Made by a program: the position numbers and the translations under genes. DNA of 64,000 bases from Diogma glabrata. Its lineage: Eukaryota; Arthropoda; Insecta; Diptera; Cylindrotomidae. The notes beneath the pieces were generated by a model. It made no database searches, was not told the origin of the DNA, and worked only from the letters and a program-made list of their open reading frames with translations. Where the stretch lies: positions 383,571,711-383,635,710 of the forward strand of contig OY856187.1 of the NCBI GenBank assembly GCA_963693315.1. The letters run 5' to 3'. Shown here piece after piece: positions 34,531 through 45,010 of this stretch (the stretch's first letter is position 1; each line of letters starts with the position of its first letter).

Positions 34531-37500
34531 CTACATCTGCACCGAGGGTTGTAACCACCAGAACTTCAATAAATCCCTTTGATATTGGTTATTATCAGTT
34601 TTCAAAGAAATATTTGTATTAAATCGCATTTCGTTTGCCATTATAGATATATCATTGAATTTTGTCAATTCAAAATGCTTTTCTGTTGGTCTTCTGTTTA
34701 TATGATATATGATTGGTATTTGTTCATCATTCTGTATGTATTTGTGACGGTCTAGAAAAATAAAAGCTGATGGTGGTGGAATTTTATTTTTTGAATGTAT
34801 ATGTTGTAATATTGTATCTTCATTTATTTTGTAAGATTCAGTGATCAATGGATTAGATGTGTTATAAAATGTTCTTTGTATATGTTTGCGGATTAAGTTT
34901 AATATATGAATATCTATCCGGTCTATGTTTGCTTTGGTATAAATATCAGTATTCGAATAGTAAAATTTGTATTCTGATTCTGCAGTTCGGTACATTTTCA
35001 AACAATGTCGTAAACATTTTCTTTCCAGAATTCTCATTCTTTCCATGTAACTAGAAAAAATATTAAAAAAAATCTGGCAACCATATGTTAAGTGTGGTCG
35101 AATTAATAGTTTGTAGCATATTAACTTTACTTCTGTATCTAAATATACCGATCTAAATAATCTGTTATAAATCCTACAGACCTTTTCAGTTGTTTTTAGT
35201 TTTATTTTAATATGTTCATTTAGATATAGATATTGATCTAAGTAAACACCGAGATATTTAACTAATGTTTTTTGTTTTATTGGTTCATTTTGAATGCCAT
35301 CAAATTTAATAGTGAGATTTTTCCAATTTTTCTTTGTGTCTTGGGTTGCCAAGCTTAGTGGTTTACGGAACAGAATACATTCACATTTGGTTTTATTTAT
35401 TTTTATTCTCCACTTGTGAAGTTCGTTTTGAATAAATGTCACTCTTTCCTGAAGTCTTTCTTGTATGATATTTATTTTTTTATCAGACGTATAAATAATA
35501 AGATCATCTGCAAAGGCTATGGTGTAAAGTGAACCATTCAAATGGTTGTCACTCATTTGTTCTGTCAAATAAATATTAAAAAGAATTGGTGCTGTGATAG
35601 TCCCCTGTTGTAGTCCGTTTTGTATTTGAAATATGTTATTGGATGTTTGATCACCATCTGTTGTAATGAAAGTTCTTTTGTATAACATATCTATGAGGAT
35701 GTATACAACATCTATGTCAATGCCAATATCGATCAATTTGGAGATGAGTCCATCTAGCCATACGGACTCAAAAGCCTTTTCAATGTCGATCAGGACTGCA
35801 CCTGTACATTGATTTAAATTGTTCATGACGGTAGTAATATCAGTGAGCAATTTCATTATAGCGTGTATTGTCGAGTGTCCTTGTTTGAAACCAAATTGGT
35901 TATCTGGTATGACGTGATTAGATTCTACGTATGTTTTTAATTTTTCATTTAATATTTTTTCATAAAGTTTACTGATATTGGGTGACAAACTGATAGGTCT
36001 ATAATTTGCTGGAAGTTCACAGTCTTTGTTTTTTTTCTTTATTGGAAAAATTTTGGCGATTTTCCATTGATCGGGAAAACATCTTTTATTTAAAAGATTA
36101 TTAAAGAGTATTAATATATCATTTTTTATATCTTTTGTTAAGTGCTTTATAGCTATGTTGGGTATACCATCTGTTCCATAAGATTTTTTGTTATTTAATG
36201 TTTTAAAAATCGATTCTAGAAAGAAACTGTCTATAAAGTATGAATCTTGTACCATGCAGTTGTCGCTTGTAAATATATCACTAAATATAGTCTTGGTTAT
36301 ATTTTCTGTTTTATTTTTTGCATGGGCGTCAAAGATTGGCTTCAACTTTTCTTCTATCAATTTTTTATGGTTTTTAACTGAGTTTGACTCAATTGCACAT
36401 TTGTTTAGTGTGTGATTTTCGAAAATCTGGCCTAATACATCAAGTTTTTGTTTGGTTTCATTGATTAAATAAAAGTCATTCTCAATCTCATTTACAGTCT
36501 TTTTGCATTTATCCAGATTTTCCTAATTTAAATTTAATTGATCAAACTTTATTTTATCTTCCGTTTTTATGAGTATATTATCACTAATTTTATTATTGCC
36601 TTTTTCTTTGAAGACTCGGTTTATTTCTGGAAACATCTTCCTATTATCATATTTGGTAATATTTTGGATTTTAGTTTTCCAATAATTGTTTATATTTATA
36701 TTCAGATTTTCTTTGATAAGTAAGTTTACATTGTTAATCTGTGATTTTAAATTCGCCTTTTCTTCTATAAGGGTTAAGTAATTATTATTGGCGTTGGGCC
36801 TGTATACAGTTGTGTTCCGTGGGCTTTGGAATGAATAATTTCTGTTAATATTTTTTAACTTAGTAACTAATTTGCTTTTAAAGTTGTATAACTTAACTAA
36901 AGTTTTGTTTATATAGATGTCAGTTGAATTGCCATGATTTGGAATATGTGTCGATTTTGTGATTGCTTCAATAATACTTGTATTTAATACATCAATGTAT
37001 GTATCTGTTTCTAAGGTATTCAGGTTTTTATTGTTAGGTAGCTTGGAGTTGTCTGAGAACTTAGTTTTCATATTTTTTTTGTATATATTGTCAATTTTTT
37101 TTTTAAATTTTTTCCAGTCTGTATAACGTAGGTAATTAAGTACATTTGTGTTGTTTTGATTGCTAGTATGTTTTAAGTTGGTGAGTAAATTCTTTTCATA
37201 AGTTGTTTGCTTAGAGTATGACTTAATTTTAATAATAAGTTTTATCGCATCATGGTCACTTTGATCATACTGTAATGTTGGCATTTCATGTTTGTCATTG
37301 ATGTTTGTTATTTCTATTCTGTCATCTATTAAAGCAATATCCAAATAAGAAATATTCTTATACGTTGGAAAGTTGCTTTTGATTAATTCTATTTTGAAAT
37401 CTACGTTATTTTCATCGATCCATTTTTTTAATTGATTACCTCTTGTATCCGATATTTGATTTTTCCAGCTTTGATGTTTTGCATTAAAATCACCTGCTAA

Positions 37501-37941
37501 TATATAATAGTTGTTTGGATCATTTAATTTAAGTTTTTTAAATATAGTTTCCAACTCTTTAATTGGATTTATAGTTGTGTTTGCTACTGTAGTACTATTA
37601 TTAGTTATGTAAATGGAAATAATGTATAGATATTTGTTGTTTTTTAAATTCAATTTAATTATAGTTTGTTCTACTAGTTTATTGTTAATGTGTCTTATCA
37701 CTTCATGTTCTATTGTGTTTTTAATTAGGATTGCTGTACCACCACCTCGCTTAGAATCTTTTCTATCGCTTCTTATTTATGTATAATTTTTTACATAAAA
37801 TATATGTTTGTTGTTTAATTTTGTTTCAGATAGTAGCATTATTTCTGGGTTATTATGTTCCATAAATTTTATTAAATTAAGTCTTCTTAGCTGTGTTATA
37901 ATTGAATTAACATTTAAAGCTATAATGTTTAAACTGGCCAT
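34531..37941 (-). pseudogene. Jockey-type ORF2: APE endonuclease and reverse transcriptase (two nonsense codons)
   Basis: From ATG at 37,941 one frame of 1,137 codons runs to TAG at 34,531, broken only by TAA at 37,779-37,777 (codon 55) and TAG at 36,525-36,523 (codon 473). The endonuclease, which nicks target DNA, shows LNVNSI (residues 8-13), LSETKL (about 40), GGGTAILI, GDFNAKHQSW (about 150) and SDHDAI (about 228), with the catalytic Asp and His in place. The RT, which copies the RNA at the nick, shows ANYRPISL, DNQFGFKQGHST, motif A LIDIEKAFESVW (about 719), motif B LQQGTITAPILFN (about 777), motif C AFADDLIIY (810-813) and VKYLGVYLD. The catalytic aspartates are intact. No RNase H follows, and the protein would end WLQPSVQM. 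Length fits Jockey-group ORF2. The two stops could be real decay or, less likely, sequencing error. Confidence 0.95.
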
Positions 37942-38155
37942 ATTATAATATTTTTTCTGCAAAAAAAATCATTAATGTTAATATTAATGATTTTAAAATG
38001 GTTAAGAAAAATTATTCTAATGAATGAAATAACCCAGTAAATTACTGTACCGCCATCCATACTTTTGCAAATTTTTATAAATGTAATGCGTGACGTACTT
38101 AATTTATGATACTCTAAATGTGAATTGTTTATAATGTTGTAATACATTGAATTTA

Positions 38156-38407
38156 TTAATTTGTGTTGAAGTCTCCGTTAAATGTTTTTTGTGTACTATA
38201 AGATTGATGTATAATGTAAATGTTTTTTTTGTTGTATTTTAAAATTTGTATTTGACAATTTTTGTTTTTTTTTAATAATTTAATGGAAAACTTAAATTTA
38301 AATACATTTAATGGTAATATAGATAGTTCGTGGTTACTTGCCCAATACTGATATTTTTCTAAATCTAGGTTCGCTCTAATGATATAAAACTTTAGACTCT
38401 CACCCAT
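38156..38407 (-). CDS. Small third ORF between ORF1 and ORF2 of the Jockey-type element, 83 aa, unknown function
   Basis: An ATG at 38,407 lies one base after the ORF1 stop codon (TAAgATG), in a different frame, and opens 83 codons ending at 38,156. The product starts MGESLKFYIIRANLDLEKYQ, is rich in Lys, Ile and Asn, and is basic. I recognise no domain, signal peptide or membrane segment. About 215 bp separate its stop from the ORF2 ATG. In Jockey-group elements as I know them, ORF1 and ORF2 overlap or nearly so, so a 467-bp gap filled by an ORF placed for termination-reinitiation is unusual. It may be a chance frame in a non-coding spacer. Its exact abutment with ORF1 is the main reason to list it. 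Confidence 0.4.
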   Translation of the reverse strand: MGESLKFYIIRANLDLEKYQYWASNHELSILPLNVFKFKFSIKLLKKNKNCQIQILKYNKKNIYIIHQSYSTQKTFNGDFNTN

Positions 38408-38408
38408 C

Positions 38409-39871
38409 TTAATTTTTGTCTCTCAATTCTATCATGATATTGAAAATATCTGACAGCTTCTTTTCCATATTAAAGATTTTTTTTTCTAAAGAATTTACTT
38501 TATATTCTAGCGAGATTTTGTGTTTTTGGTCCATTTGTTGTTGTTGAACGTTCTCTTGATGTAGAGATTTGTGATTTTCATTTAAGATCAATTGTTGATG
38601 GTTTGTTAAGGATGATTTTGCTGCATTAGCATAAGACATATTTGAATTAAATGGAATTGTTTCTGTAAATCGTTGAGGTTGACTTCGATGTTTGATCCTA
38701 TTGTGTAGTTTTTCTACAAGTATTTTATATATAGGGCATCCTTTATATGAGGCTGGATGTCCTTTAGTTTTACAGTTGGTACAATAAATTTCTTCTTTTT
38801 TGTCCGTCTCTTTAATTTCACATTTACCTGGATCGTGATTTTTTTCGCATTTAACACATCTGTAGAGTAAATTGCAATTTGCTGCGGCATGTCCAAATCG
38901 CTGACATCTTTTACATTGAATTATTTCTTCATGTTTTTCGAGTTTTTCCCAAGTGATTTTTTGATAATTTAAATGTTTTATGCTAGATAGTTTGTGCAAT
39001 TCACTTTGCTGTGTGAACTGTACAATATACAGTGGGAGCTTAGCTTTATTTTTAGCGGGTTTATGGCTAGTCATTTGTATAATTTTCATTATTTCTATAT
39101 TTAAATCTTTTGTTTTTTCTGTTAGTTCTAATTTTAAATCTGTAATCGTTTCTTCTCGTCCTAAACCTTTTAACACTAAAGATTTTGGTTTTTCTGATTT
39201 AATCGTATATGTATGAAACAATGTTGAAGTTTCTTTTAATGAATCACGATATTTTTTGAAGTCATCCTCGTTTTTAATACGTACAGTGTGACTTTTTTCA
39301 CTGTTTCTCTTAATTTCGAAATTTCTCATATCAATTTCTAAATTTTTAGCTATATTTATAGAACAATCGATTGATTGCTCAGTTATTTTTATTGGTGGAG
39401 TTTTTGTTTGATTTTTATTTTGATTCTCATTATTTTTCGTTGTAGTATTACAGGTTTTCACTGTTTTTTGTAAAACGTTTTTTATTGATGTTGACTTTTC
39501 AGTTGCTTTTCGCATGTTTTGGTTTTTCTTTCGAATCTCCTTTACCCACTGTTCTGTTGTATCATCACTCATTTCGTCATAACTTGGTTTTTGTACATCA
39601 GAGTAGTTGGTTTTCGTATTTGTATTTATTGATGTTAATGGATGAACCGTTATGTCATCCATTTCATTTTGGTTGATATTTGTAATTTTTTAATTTGTTC
39701 TTGCAAATTTGTAATAACGTTTTTAAGGCTAGTGATTTCATTTTTTAAATAATTGTTTTCATCTTGTAGTTTTAATTTAGGACGTTTCGTCATTTTTTTG
39801 TTGTCATCAGATTCTAGTTGATCTTGTTTTCGTTTCAACTCACTTGCAACACCACTGGAATCATCTTCCAT
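38409..39871 (-). pseudogene. Jockey-type ORF1: gag-like RNA-binding protein (one frameshift)
   Basis: The frame starts at ATG 39,871 (MEDDSSGVASELKRKQ) and gives 73 codons with a Lys-rich patch (KKMTKRPKLKLQ) and a heptad-like coiled coil (NYLKNEITSLKNVITNLQEQ). It shifts at a six-T run (39,686-39,691) into the frame that stays open to TAA at 38,409, for about 490 residues in all. Numbering the main 417-codon frame from MDD (39,662): residues 150-240 resemble the PRE_C2HC domain of gag-like ORF1 proteins. Knuckles follow at 250-263 (CKRCQRFGHAAANC), 269-281 (CVKCEKNHDPGKC) and 294-309 (CTNCKTKGHPASYKGC). A second coiled coil lies at 385-415. ORF1p coats the RNA in the ribonucleoprotein. The homopolymer position makes replication slippage or sequencing error equally likely as the cause of the shift. 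Confidence 0.93.
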
Positions 39872-40003
39872 ATCACATGTTTTTCCGAAATTACACTATA
39901 TAATAGTTATTTGTTTTTTAATTCGGACACAAATTTTAATTTTCACTTAAGTAAGAGAAAAAATAATTACGTCCGATCGTGATGAGATATCAAATCGGTC
40001 TCC
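39872..40003 (-). promoter_or_regulatory. 5' UTR and possible internal promoter of the Jockey-type element
   Basis: The element begins at 40,003 (minus strand GGAGACCGATTTGATATCTC). GGACGT lies 30-35 bases in, close to the downstream promoter element (consensus near RGWCGT at +28 to +33) that drives transcription of Jockey elements from inside their own first bases. That assignment is inference from position and sequence only. Confidence 0.4.
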
Positions 40004-40018
40004 GTAAATGAGATGATT
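40004..40018. repeat. Target-site duplication, right copy
   Basis: GTAAATGAGATGATT at the 5' end of the Jockey-type element is identical to 33,846-33,860. Directly after it the satellite unit resumes with AACTGGAGCAATGACG. Confidence 0.95.
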
Positions 40019-40450
40019 AACTGGAGCAATGACGAAAATATCAGCTCATATAATAGTTGAGATCATGAACATATGAGGTGATTGATGCAATGATGAAAAT
40101 AAATCAGCTCATATAATGGTTGAAGTTATGGAAATGAGATAATCAACTGAAGCAACGACGAAACTATCTCAGCTCATATAATAGATGAAATTATGTAAGT
40201 GAGATGAATGATGCAATGATGGAAATATCTCAGCTCATATAATAACTGCAGTTATGTAAACGAGATGATTAACTGAAGCAATGACGAAAATATCAGTTCA
40301 TGTAATAGTTGAACATCATGTACATATGAGATGATTGATTGAAGCAATGACGAAAATATCTCAGCTCATATAATAGTTGAAGTTATGTAAATGAGATGAT
40401 TAACTGAAGTAATGACGAAAATATATCAGCACATGTAATGGTTGACACTA
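40019..40450. repeat. Satellite with about 63-bp unit, right part
   Basis: About seven units starting TCAGCTCATATAAT or close variants continue the array interrupted at 33,860. The two unit types mostly alternate (TGTACATATGAGATGA type versus TGTAAAYGAGATGATTAACT type), suggesting a dimeric higher-order repeat of about 125 bp. The last unit diverges after GTAATGGTTGACACTATC. Confidence 0.93.
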
Positions 40451-41805
40451 TCTGTTGACAACCGCGTCGTTACATGGAAACATCACCCGTTCCACTCGAT
40501 GAAAACTTATACGAGTTTTTTTACTGCATGCACACTCGACGAATATTTGTCAGAGAACGAAGAAAAAAACTATTTGGTTAATTTATATATACATTAAAAA
40601 ACTGACCTGATGCACACAACTTTATAAAAACTTCCTTTATTAATTTTACAATTACTGATCTAACACATGGGAATACAAAATATTTAAACTTTACTTAAAA
40701 CTAACAAAGAGAGAGCTTAGCTCATACTCAACCAACTACATGGTAACACAAAACAACACTTCTTACTGACTATACTATTCAGATATAAATTCGTAAGAAT
40801 AAGAGGCCAAAACTACCAAAACAGTCCATTTTATAGAAAACCAAAACTCTACAAATCATAAACTCCACCCAGCTGTCAAGTTTACCAACGATCTCGAAAC
40901 TATCGAATTAATAATATAGAATAACGAACACATAAATTCAATGTGAAAATTGAAAATATCGAATGAATGATCAAAATATACCGAACACGTCAATTCAAAA
41001 TTGACAGTTTCGTTGACATTTCAAAAGGATTGTTTTGGTAATGTTTTGTATAATTTTATAAACAATAAATAAATCTTTAATTGGTTTTGTTTTGATTCTA
41101 ATTTAAAATATTTTGATTTTTCAGGTAAACTATTTAACAATTCACGATAATGCGTGAACAAGAATTATAATAGAATTATAAGTTGGATTCTATTTTAGAT
41201 CCAAATTCTTTTGGGAAAAATTGTTGATGTGGCTATCGGAAATTATTTCGAGAAATCCTATTATTTTGATAAGCGTTATACCAAAAAAATCGTGGTTAGG
41301 TGACTATAGGTATAATAATTAATTGCTTGAATTTTGCAATAATTGGCTTATTCGTAAAAAAACATTGTTACTTCTATTATGTCTTTAATATCAGAAAGCT
41401 TTTGCTTTAGGCTCATTTCTCAAACCATTATTACATTAAGGCATGAAACATGCAAATTTATTTATGCTTTTCTTATGTGTGCAAGAATTTAATCTTTTTA
41501 ATCCAAAAAATTGTTGTTTTGCTGTTCACGTCGTCAAAATTATATAATTGTAAAGACTGTTTGTCAATTGATTTTACTTACTTTACTTATTGTAAATCTC
41601 GATTGTGATTCATGTATAAAATATGCAAAATGTCTCTAGGGGGTATAGTCATGGATAAGGTGTCACTGCAGGGATATTACTCTTTGTGACAGGCCCATCT
41701 AGATATTGTTTGGTAAACATTTCGTTATGTTCACAGACCGTCAATTTGTTACATTTCCCGTGTAAGTGATCTCATTCGGTTTTCAAATAACATCTGGTAG
41801 CGGTG
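40451..41805. other. Gene-free stretch
   Basis: No supported gene. The first part contains TGTTGACAACCGCGTCGTTA and ACTCGATGAAAACTTATACG and might belong to the unit carrying the satellite, but no ends were found. The rest is plain A+T-rich sequence. Confidence 0.45.
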
Positions 41806-41809
41806 CGCT

Positions 41810-43560
41810 AGGCTGTGTTTTGTGTTATTTGTAACTTACAAGCTTGAGGTATTCATATGGGTGCAGCGTAATTTGAAAAAGGTCTTACTTTTGTTGTATA
41901 TGCTGTTATTATTGTGTTTGTATCCTTGCTCCATGAACTACGAATTAGTGCCGTCAGTGCATTATTCCTGTGTTTTACTAACAAGTTCACCTGTTGAGCA
42001 TGATCATTGAATTGAAGCAGTAAGTCGAATGTTACCCCAACAGTCTCGGATTCACAACCAGTGCTTTTTTAAACCTGGTTGATTAGTTTTAAATATGTCA
42101 TTTAGTAGTAGATGTTGTGTTGAATGGTTTTGATAGGTTGAGTGCAACTGAAATTGTTCTAACACAGAGTTGTTTTTGGTTCACACCATCGCTGAAGAGT
42201 AGCAGTTATACTATGTGTTATCCTATAGCCATGTTGGTGTAACGCTAATTTGCAAAATTTATATAATGTTTTGCAACTGATTAAAGGATGGAGATCGATT
42301 TATAAGATTCTCTTTTTTCTTCGTGTTTTCCAGGTTTTAAGATGGTGCTTCTTCGTTTTCCAGATATTTGGTATCTGGAGAGTATTTAGAGATGTGTTGA
42401 GTGTGGTAGAGAGATAGTTCATGGTAGTGGTAGTAAGATAGTTCTATTGGGTCAAATGTTGTTGAGCATAATGGCTGAGATGCCATCGGGTCCAATAACT
42501 TTAGATGGCTTAGTTTTCTTTATAGCATTCTCAATATCTTCTTCGGAAATAATGATGTTTTCTAAATTTTCTGTGTTCTTGTGCAGAAATCTTAATTTTG
42601 ACCTAGTTTTCTTTTCATGTTAACGTTGCTTTTCTGTAAAATGTGTGTAGAATTTTGTTGCGCATTTCCTGTGGGGTTTTCGGTTGGGATATAATCAGAG
42701 GAGATCATGTAGTTGTTGCTCGGGTGTCGTGAATGAGTTGAGCCCTTAATTACCTTCCAGGTAATTTTGTTTGTGCTAAAGCTTAACCTACTCCCTAGAT
42801 CTGGACTTTTGCTACGTTTGTGTTCCATAACTAACTAATTTATTAATTTGCTTATTCTTTCCCGAAATTCTAGAGTAACCTGGATCTCACTTCTGGATGT
42901 CATCTCTTTGAGTGGAAATTACACAAGCTTTTTGTGAGAAGTTTGGTTTAACTTTTTTTATTCCACCCGCTAGAATGAGACGAAATTGAGGTTTATTAAA
43001 AATTTCTCTAAATTATGTATTCTCGTAGAGAGGGCGTAATAAGGCATTAAGAGGCAGAAAGATCCTAGTGGTAAAAATTACTAACTGAATTTAATTACAG
43101 TTAAATTTGGAAAATTAACCCATTCAGCTTTGTTTAAAATTAATATAGGTCCTCTTTTCGAATTTAATTTCATTTATGGAACGGCTTAAGTTGATTTTAA
43201 TCGGTACATGGTCTGATCCCAGTGCACTTTCAGTTCTCTATTTAGCAATTGGCATTACTGGCATGTTGGCAAGTATGACATCTGGAGAAGAGTAGGAGTT
43301 ATTTGTTACCCTTGTTGGTTGTGGGTCATTGAGAACTCGAAAGTTGGAGCCATTGTTTTGATCAGCAATGTTTTCACCTCGTTAATCGACGTTATAGGGT
43401 GAGTGTCATAGATCGTGGTGTGCATTTACATCTTTGAGAATTAGATAGTCTTTGCTGTAAAATAAATGTCCTATGGATGGTTCAAAACCGGTATCACAAC
43501 TGCTTACTAGTGGAATTTAAATATTGACTATGTAGCGTTACTTCCACATTTCCGGATTTT
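41810..43560 (-). pseudogene. Non-LTR retrotransposon: APE endonuclease and RT remnants
   Basis: On the minus strand from 43,560 down, endonuclease blocks read LILKDVNAHHDLWHS, SNFRVLNDPQPTRVTN and SYSSPDVIL, then ALGSDHVPIKINL with the SDH motif. A linker follows (43,043-42,850). RT blocks start at about 42,590 with ISEEDIENAIKKTKPSKVIG and PDGISAIML, then LQIPNIWK near 42,365. Later RT and thumb phrases (VNLLVKHRNNALTALIR and VRPFSNYAAPI) reach about 41,850. The catalytic motif A-C region is missing or unreadable, and frameshifts and stops are frequent. The endonuclease wording (GDVNAHHxLWHS type) marks a family different from the Jockey element at 34-40 kb. Confidence 0.75.
42850..43043. 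repeat. Inverted repeat, left arm (about 194 bp)
   Basis: This arm from GCTTATTCTTTCCCGAAATT through TCATCTCTTTGAGTGGAAAT and ATTCCACCCGCTAGAATGAG to TCTCGTAGAGAGGGCGTAAT is mirrored by 43,588-43,781 with about one difference in ten by eye. On the minus strand it encodes the endonuclease-RT linker in its expected place. Confidence 0.93.
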
Positions 43561-43587
43561 ATTATAACATCTTGTTGGTTCTATAAT

Positions 43588-43781
43588 CTTATTACGCCCT
43601 CTCTACGAGAATAAACAATTTAGAGAAATTTTTAATAAACCACGATTTCGCCTCATTCTAGCGGGTGGAATAAAAAAAGTTAAACCAAACTTCTCACAAG
43701 AAGCTTGTGCAATTTCCACTCAAAGAGATGACATACAGAAGGCAGATTCAGCTTACTCTAGAATTTCGGGAAAGAATAAGC
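43588..43781 (+). pseudogene. Inverted repeat, right arm: inverted copy of an endonuclease-RT linker
   Basis: This arm pairs with 42,850-43,043. Its plus strand reads RFRLILAGGIKKVKPNFSQE, then ACAISTQRDDIQKADSAYSR and ISGKNK. This is the linker found between endonuclease and RT in many non-LTR ORF2 proteins (pattern PAGxIxxxRPNFPAEAxxLxxERDxIRxxDPxDPRI). The same linker is encoded on the minus strand by the left arm, so the segment was copied in inverse orientation. The loop between the arms is the endonuclease remnant. Confidence 0.8.
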
Positions 43782-43854
43782 AGGTGTTTATCAGTTCCTG
43801 GTTTTGATGGTAATTTGGTTGAAGCAAATGGTTTTGTAGGGCCAGTGACAGCTG

Positions 43855-43984
43855 CTTTTTTACACAAAAGCGACGGAGTTACACCTCTCGCCGAAATTTT
43901 TCTGATGGTCCTTGGTCGGAACTAGGTTCCGAGCACTTCTGAGGCGTAGTACCTTCCATCTTCAAAAACTTAACAGCTTGAAGC
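43855..43984 (-). pseudogene. 5' scrap of the non-LTR family seen at 743-1216
   Basis: The minus strand reads FLKMEGTTPQKCSEPSSDQG, PSEKFRREV, a stop, then LRRFCVKKQLSLALQ. It matches the leader of the 743-1216 copy (KMDGSTPQKYSEPSSDQGPS, KFRRKV, QLPLASLQ). The nucleotide match includes TTTTTCTGATGGTCCTTGGT and CTTCTGAGGCGTAG. It joins an R1-like RT relic at about 43,984. Confidence 0.75.
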
Positions 43985-45010
43985 TGAAATAGCTATTTGG
44001 TTTATATTGCAGCTTGAAAACACCATCACACAGTAAGTTCCACGGTACTGAACCTAGACTTTACTGTTGATGTGCCTCACTAGTAATTTTATACGCTTTA
44101 AAACGATCGTCGCTATAATATTTCAACATTCTGTTGCAAAAACAATCGGTTACGATTTTTTCGATGCACCCAGGAACTTTTACACATCAGAGCTCTTGAT
44201 GTAATGTGAGACCATCTGCCTGTGTCACTTCTTAATATGTTAAGTTATAACAGTGGTTTTTTGTTCATCCTTTTTCCTGCTACTGTTTGTCTTCTAGCTC
44301 CACCAATCACAAACTTTATTGTGTCAACCGTTGAGCGAGCTTTTGTAAGACCGTATTGGTGCTGTTTATCTTCAAAGCTTGTTCAATTGATCAAATTATT
44401 ATTCCTTCTAAAAATTTACCAGATTTATCTATTATACAGATTGGGTAGTATGAAGACTATTTTTCTGGTTTTACCCTTCCTTTTGACAAAATCGATAGAT
44501 GTTGATGGTTCCACTCTGGCAGAAACAAACCCTTCTTTCACAAAGACGTATCAAACAAAATCGTTTTGCATGAACTGTCTTTTTATACTAAACGTTCAGA
44601 ATGCTTTCAGCACCAGGAGTTTTTTTATTTTCAGTTCTACAAACTCATTCCAACACTTCCTGTTTCGTAACGTTTAGTACATACTCATCCATATACACCT
44701 CTGATACAAAAATATCAACTGTGTCCCGCTCATGTAGGAGAAAAGGCGGTTACCATTTTCAGTAAATTTTGATTTTGTTGGAGCTTGTAAACGGTCTTTG
44801 CTTCAATTTTTTCATGACGACACTGTCCCCACAGAACTTTATTCGCCTCCAATAAAAATGTTTATATCAAACAATTTTGTACTCCATCCAATAATATCTT
44901 TCAAGGCTTTAATAATCGATCTTTTTTTGGATGATTTCACACCATGTGGCGTTATGATCATTGTTGATCTATCGTTCGCTAACTTCCAATTTTGTTTCTC
45001 CTCCGGTTAA
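43985..45010 (-). pseudogene. R1-like RT pseudogene
   Basis: Minus-strand pieces appear in RT order: NKKTPGAESILNV near 44,625 (normally NKKAPGPDGIP), then FCLIRLCERRV and IYRFCQKEG. KARSTVDTIKFVIG follows near 44,330 (FRKARSTVDAI type). Then comes GSVPWNLLCDGVFKLQ near 44,040, where PQGSVLGPxLWNxxYDGVxxL is expected and a few residues are lost. The WNxMYDGV phrase is typical of R1-clade elements, which makes that clade likely. Many stops; dead. The open plus frame 44,222-44,677 is the antisense of this relic. Confidence 0.7.

Larger units (their letters stand above)
33861..40003 (-). mobile_element. Near-complete Jockey-type non-LTR retrotransposon (6,143 bp)
   Basis: The element lies on the minus strand between two copies of the 15-bp target GTAAATGAGATGATT. 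Its 3' end is a run of at least ten A (T on the plus strand, 33,861-33,870). An AATAAA signal lies at 33,892-33,887, about 16 bp before the tail. In coding order it has a 5' UTR of about 130 bp, a gag-like ORF1, a small extra ORF, ORF2 with endonuclease and RT, and a 3' UTR of about 660 bp. Three gag-like zinc knuckles, an APE endonuclease and no RNase H together indicate the Jockey clade. Damage is slight: one frameshift in ORF1 and two nonsense codons in ORF2. That fits a fairly recent, full-length but inactive insertion. It splits a tandem satellite, so it postdates the array. Confidence 0.95.

Noticed and set aside
34857..35054. Plus-strand ORFs inside the Jockey ORF1 and ORF2 (also near 36,188, 36,538, 38,980 and 39,485)
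   Set aside because: They are antisense shadows of clearly coding minus-strand frames.
44222..44677. 151-codon plus-strand ORF with hydrophobic stretches, resembling a membrane protein
   Set aside because: It is antisense to the R1-like RT relic, whose minus-strand phrases (KARSTVDTIKF, NKKTPGA) explain the sequence better.
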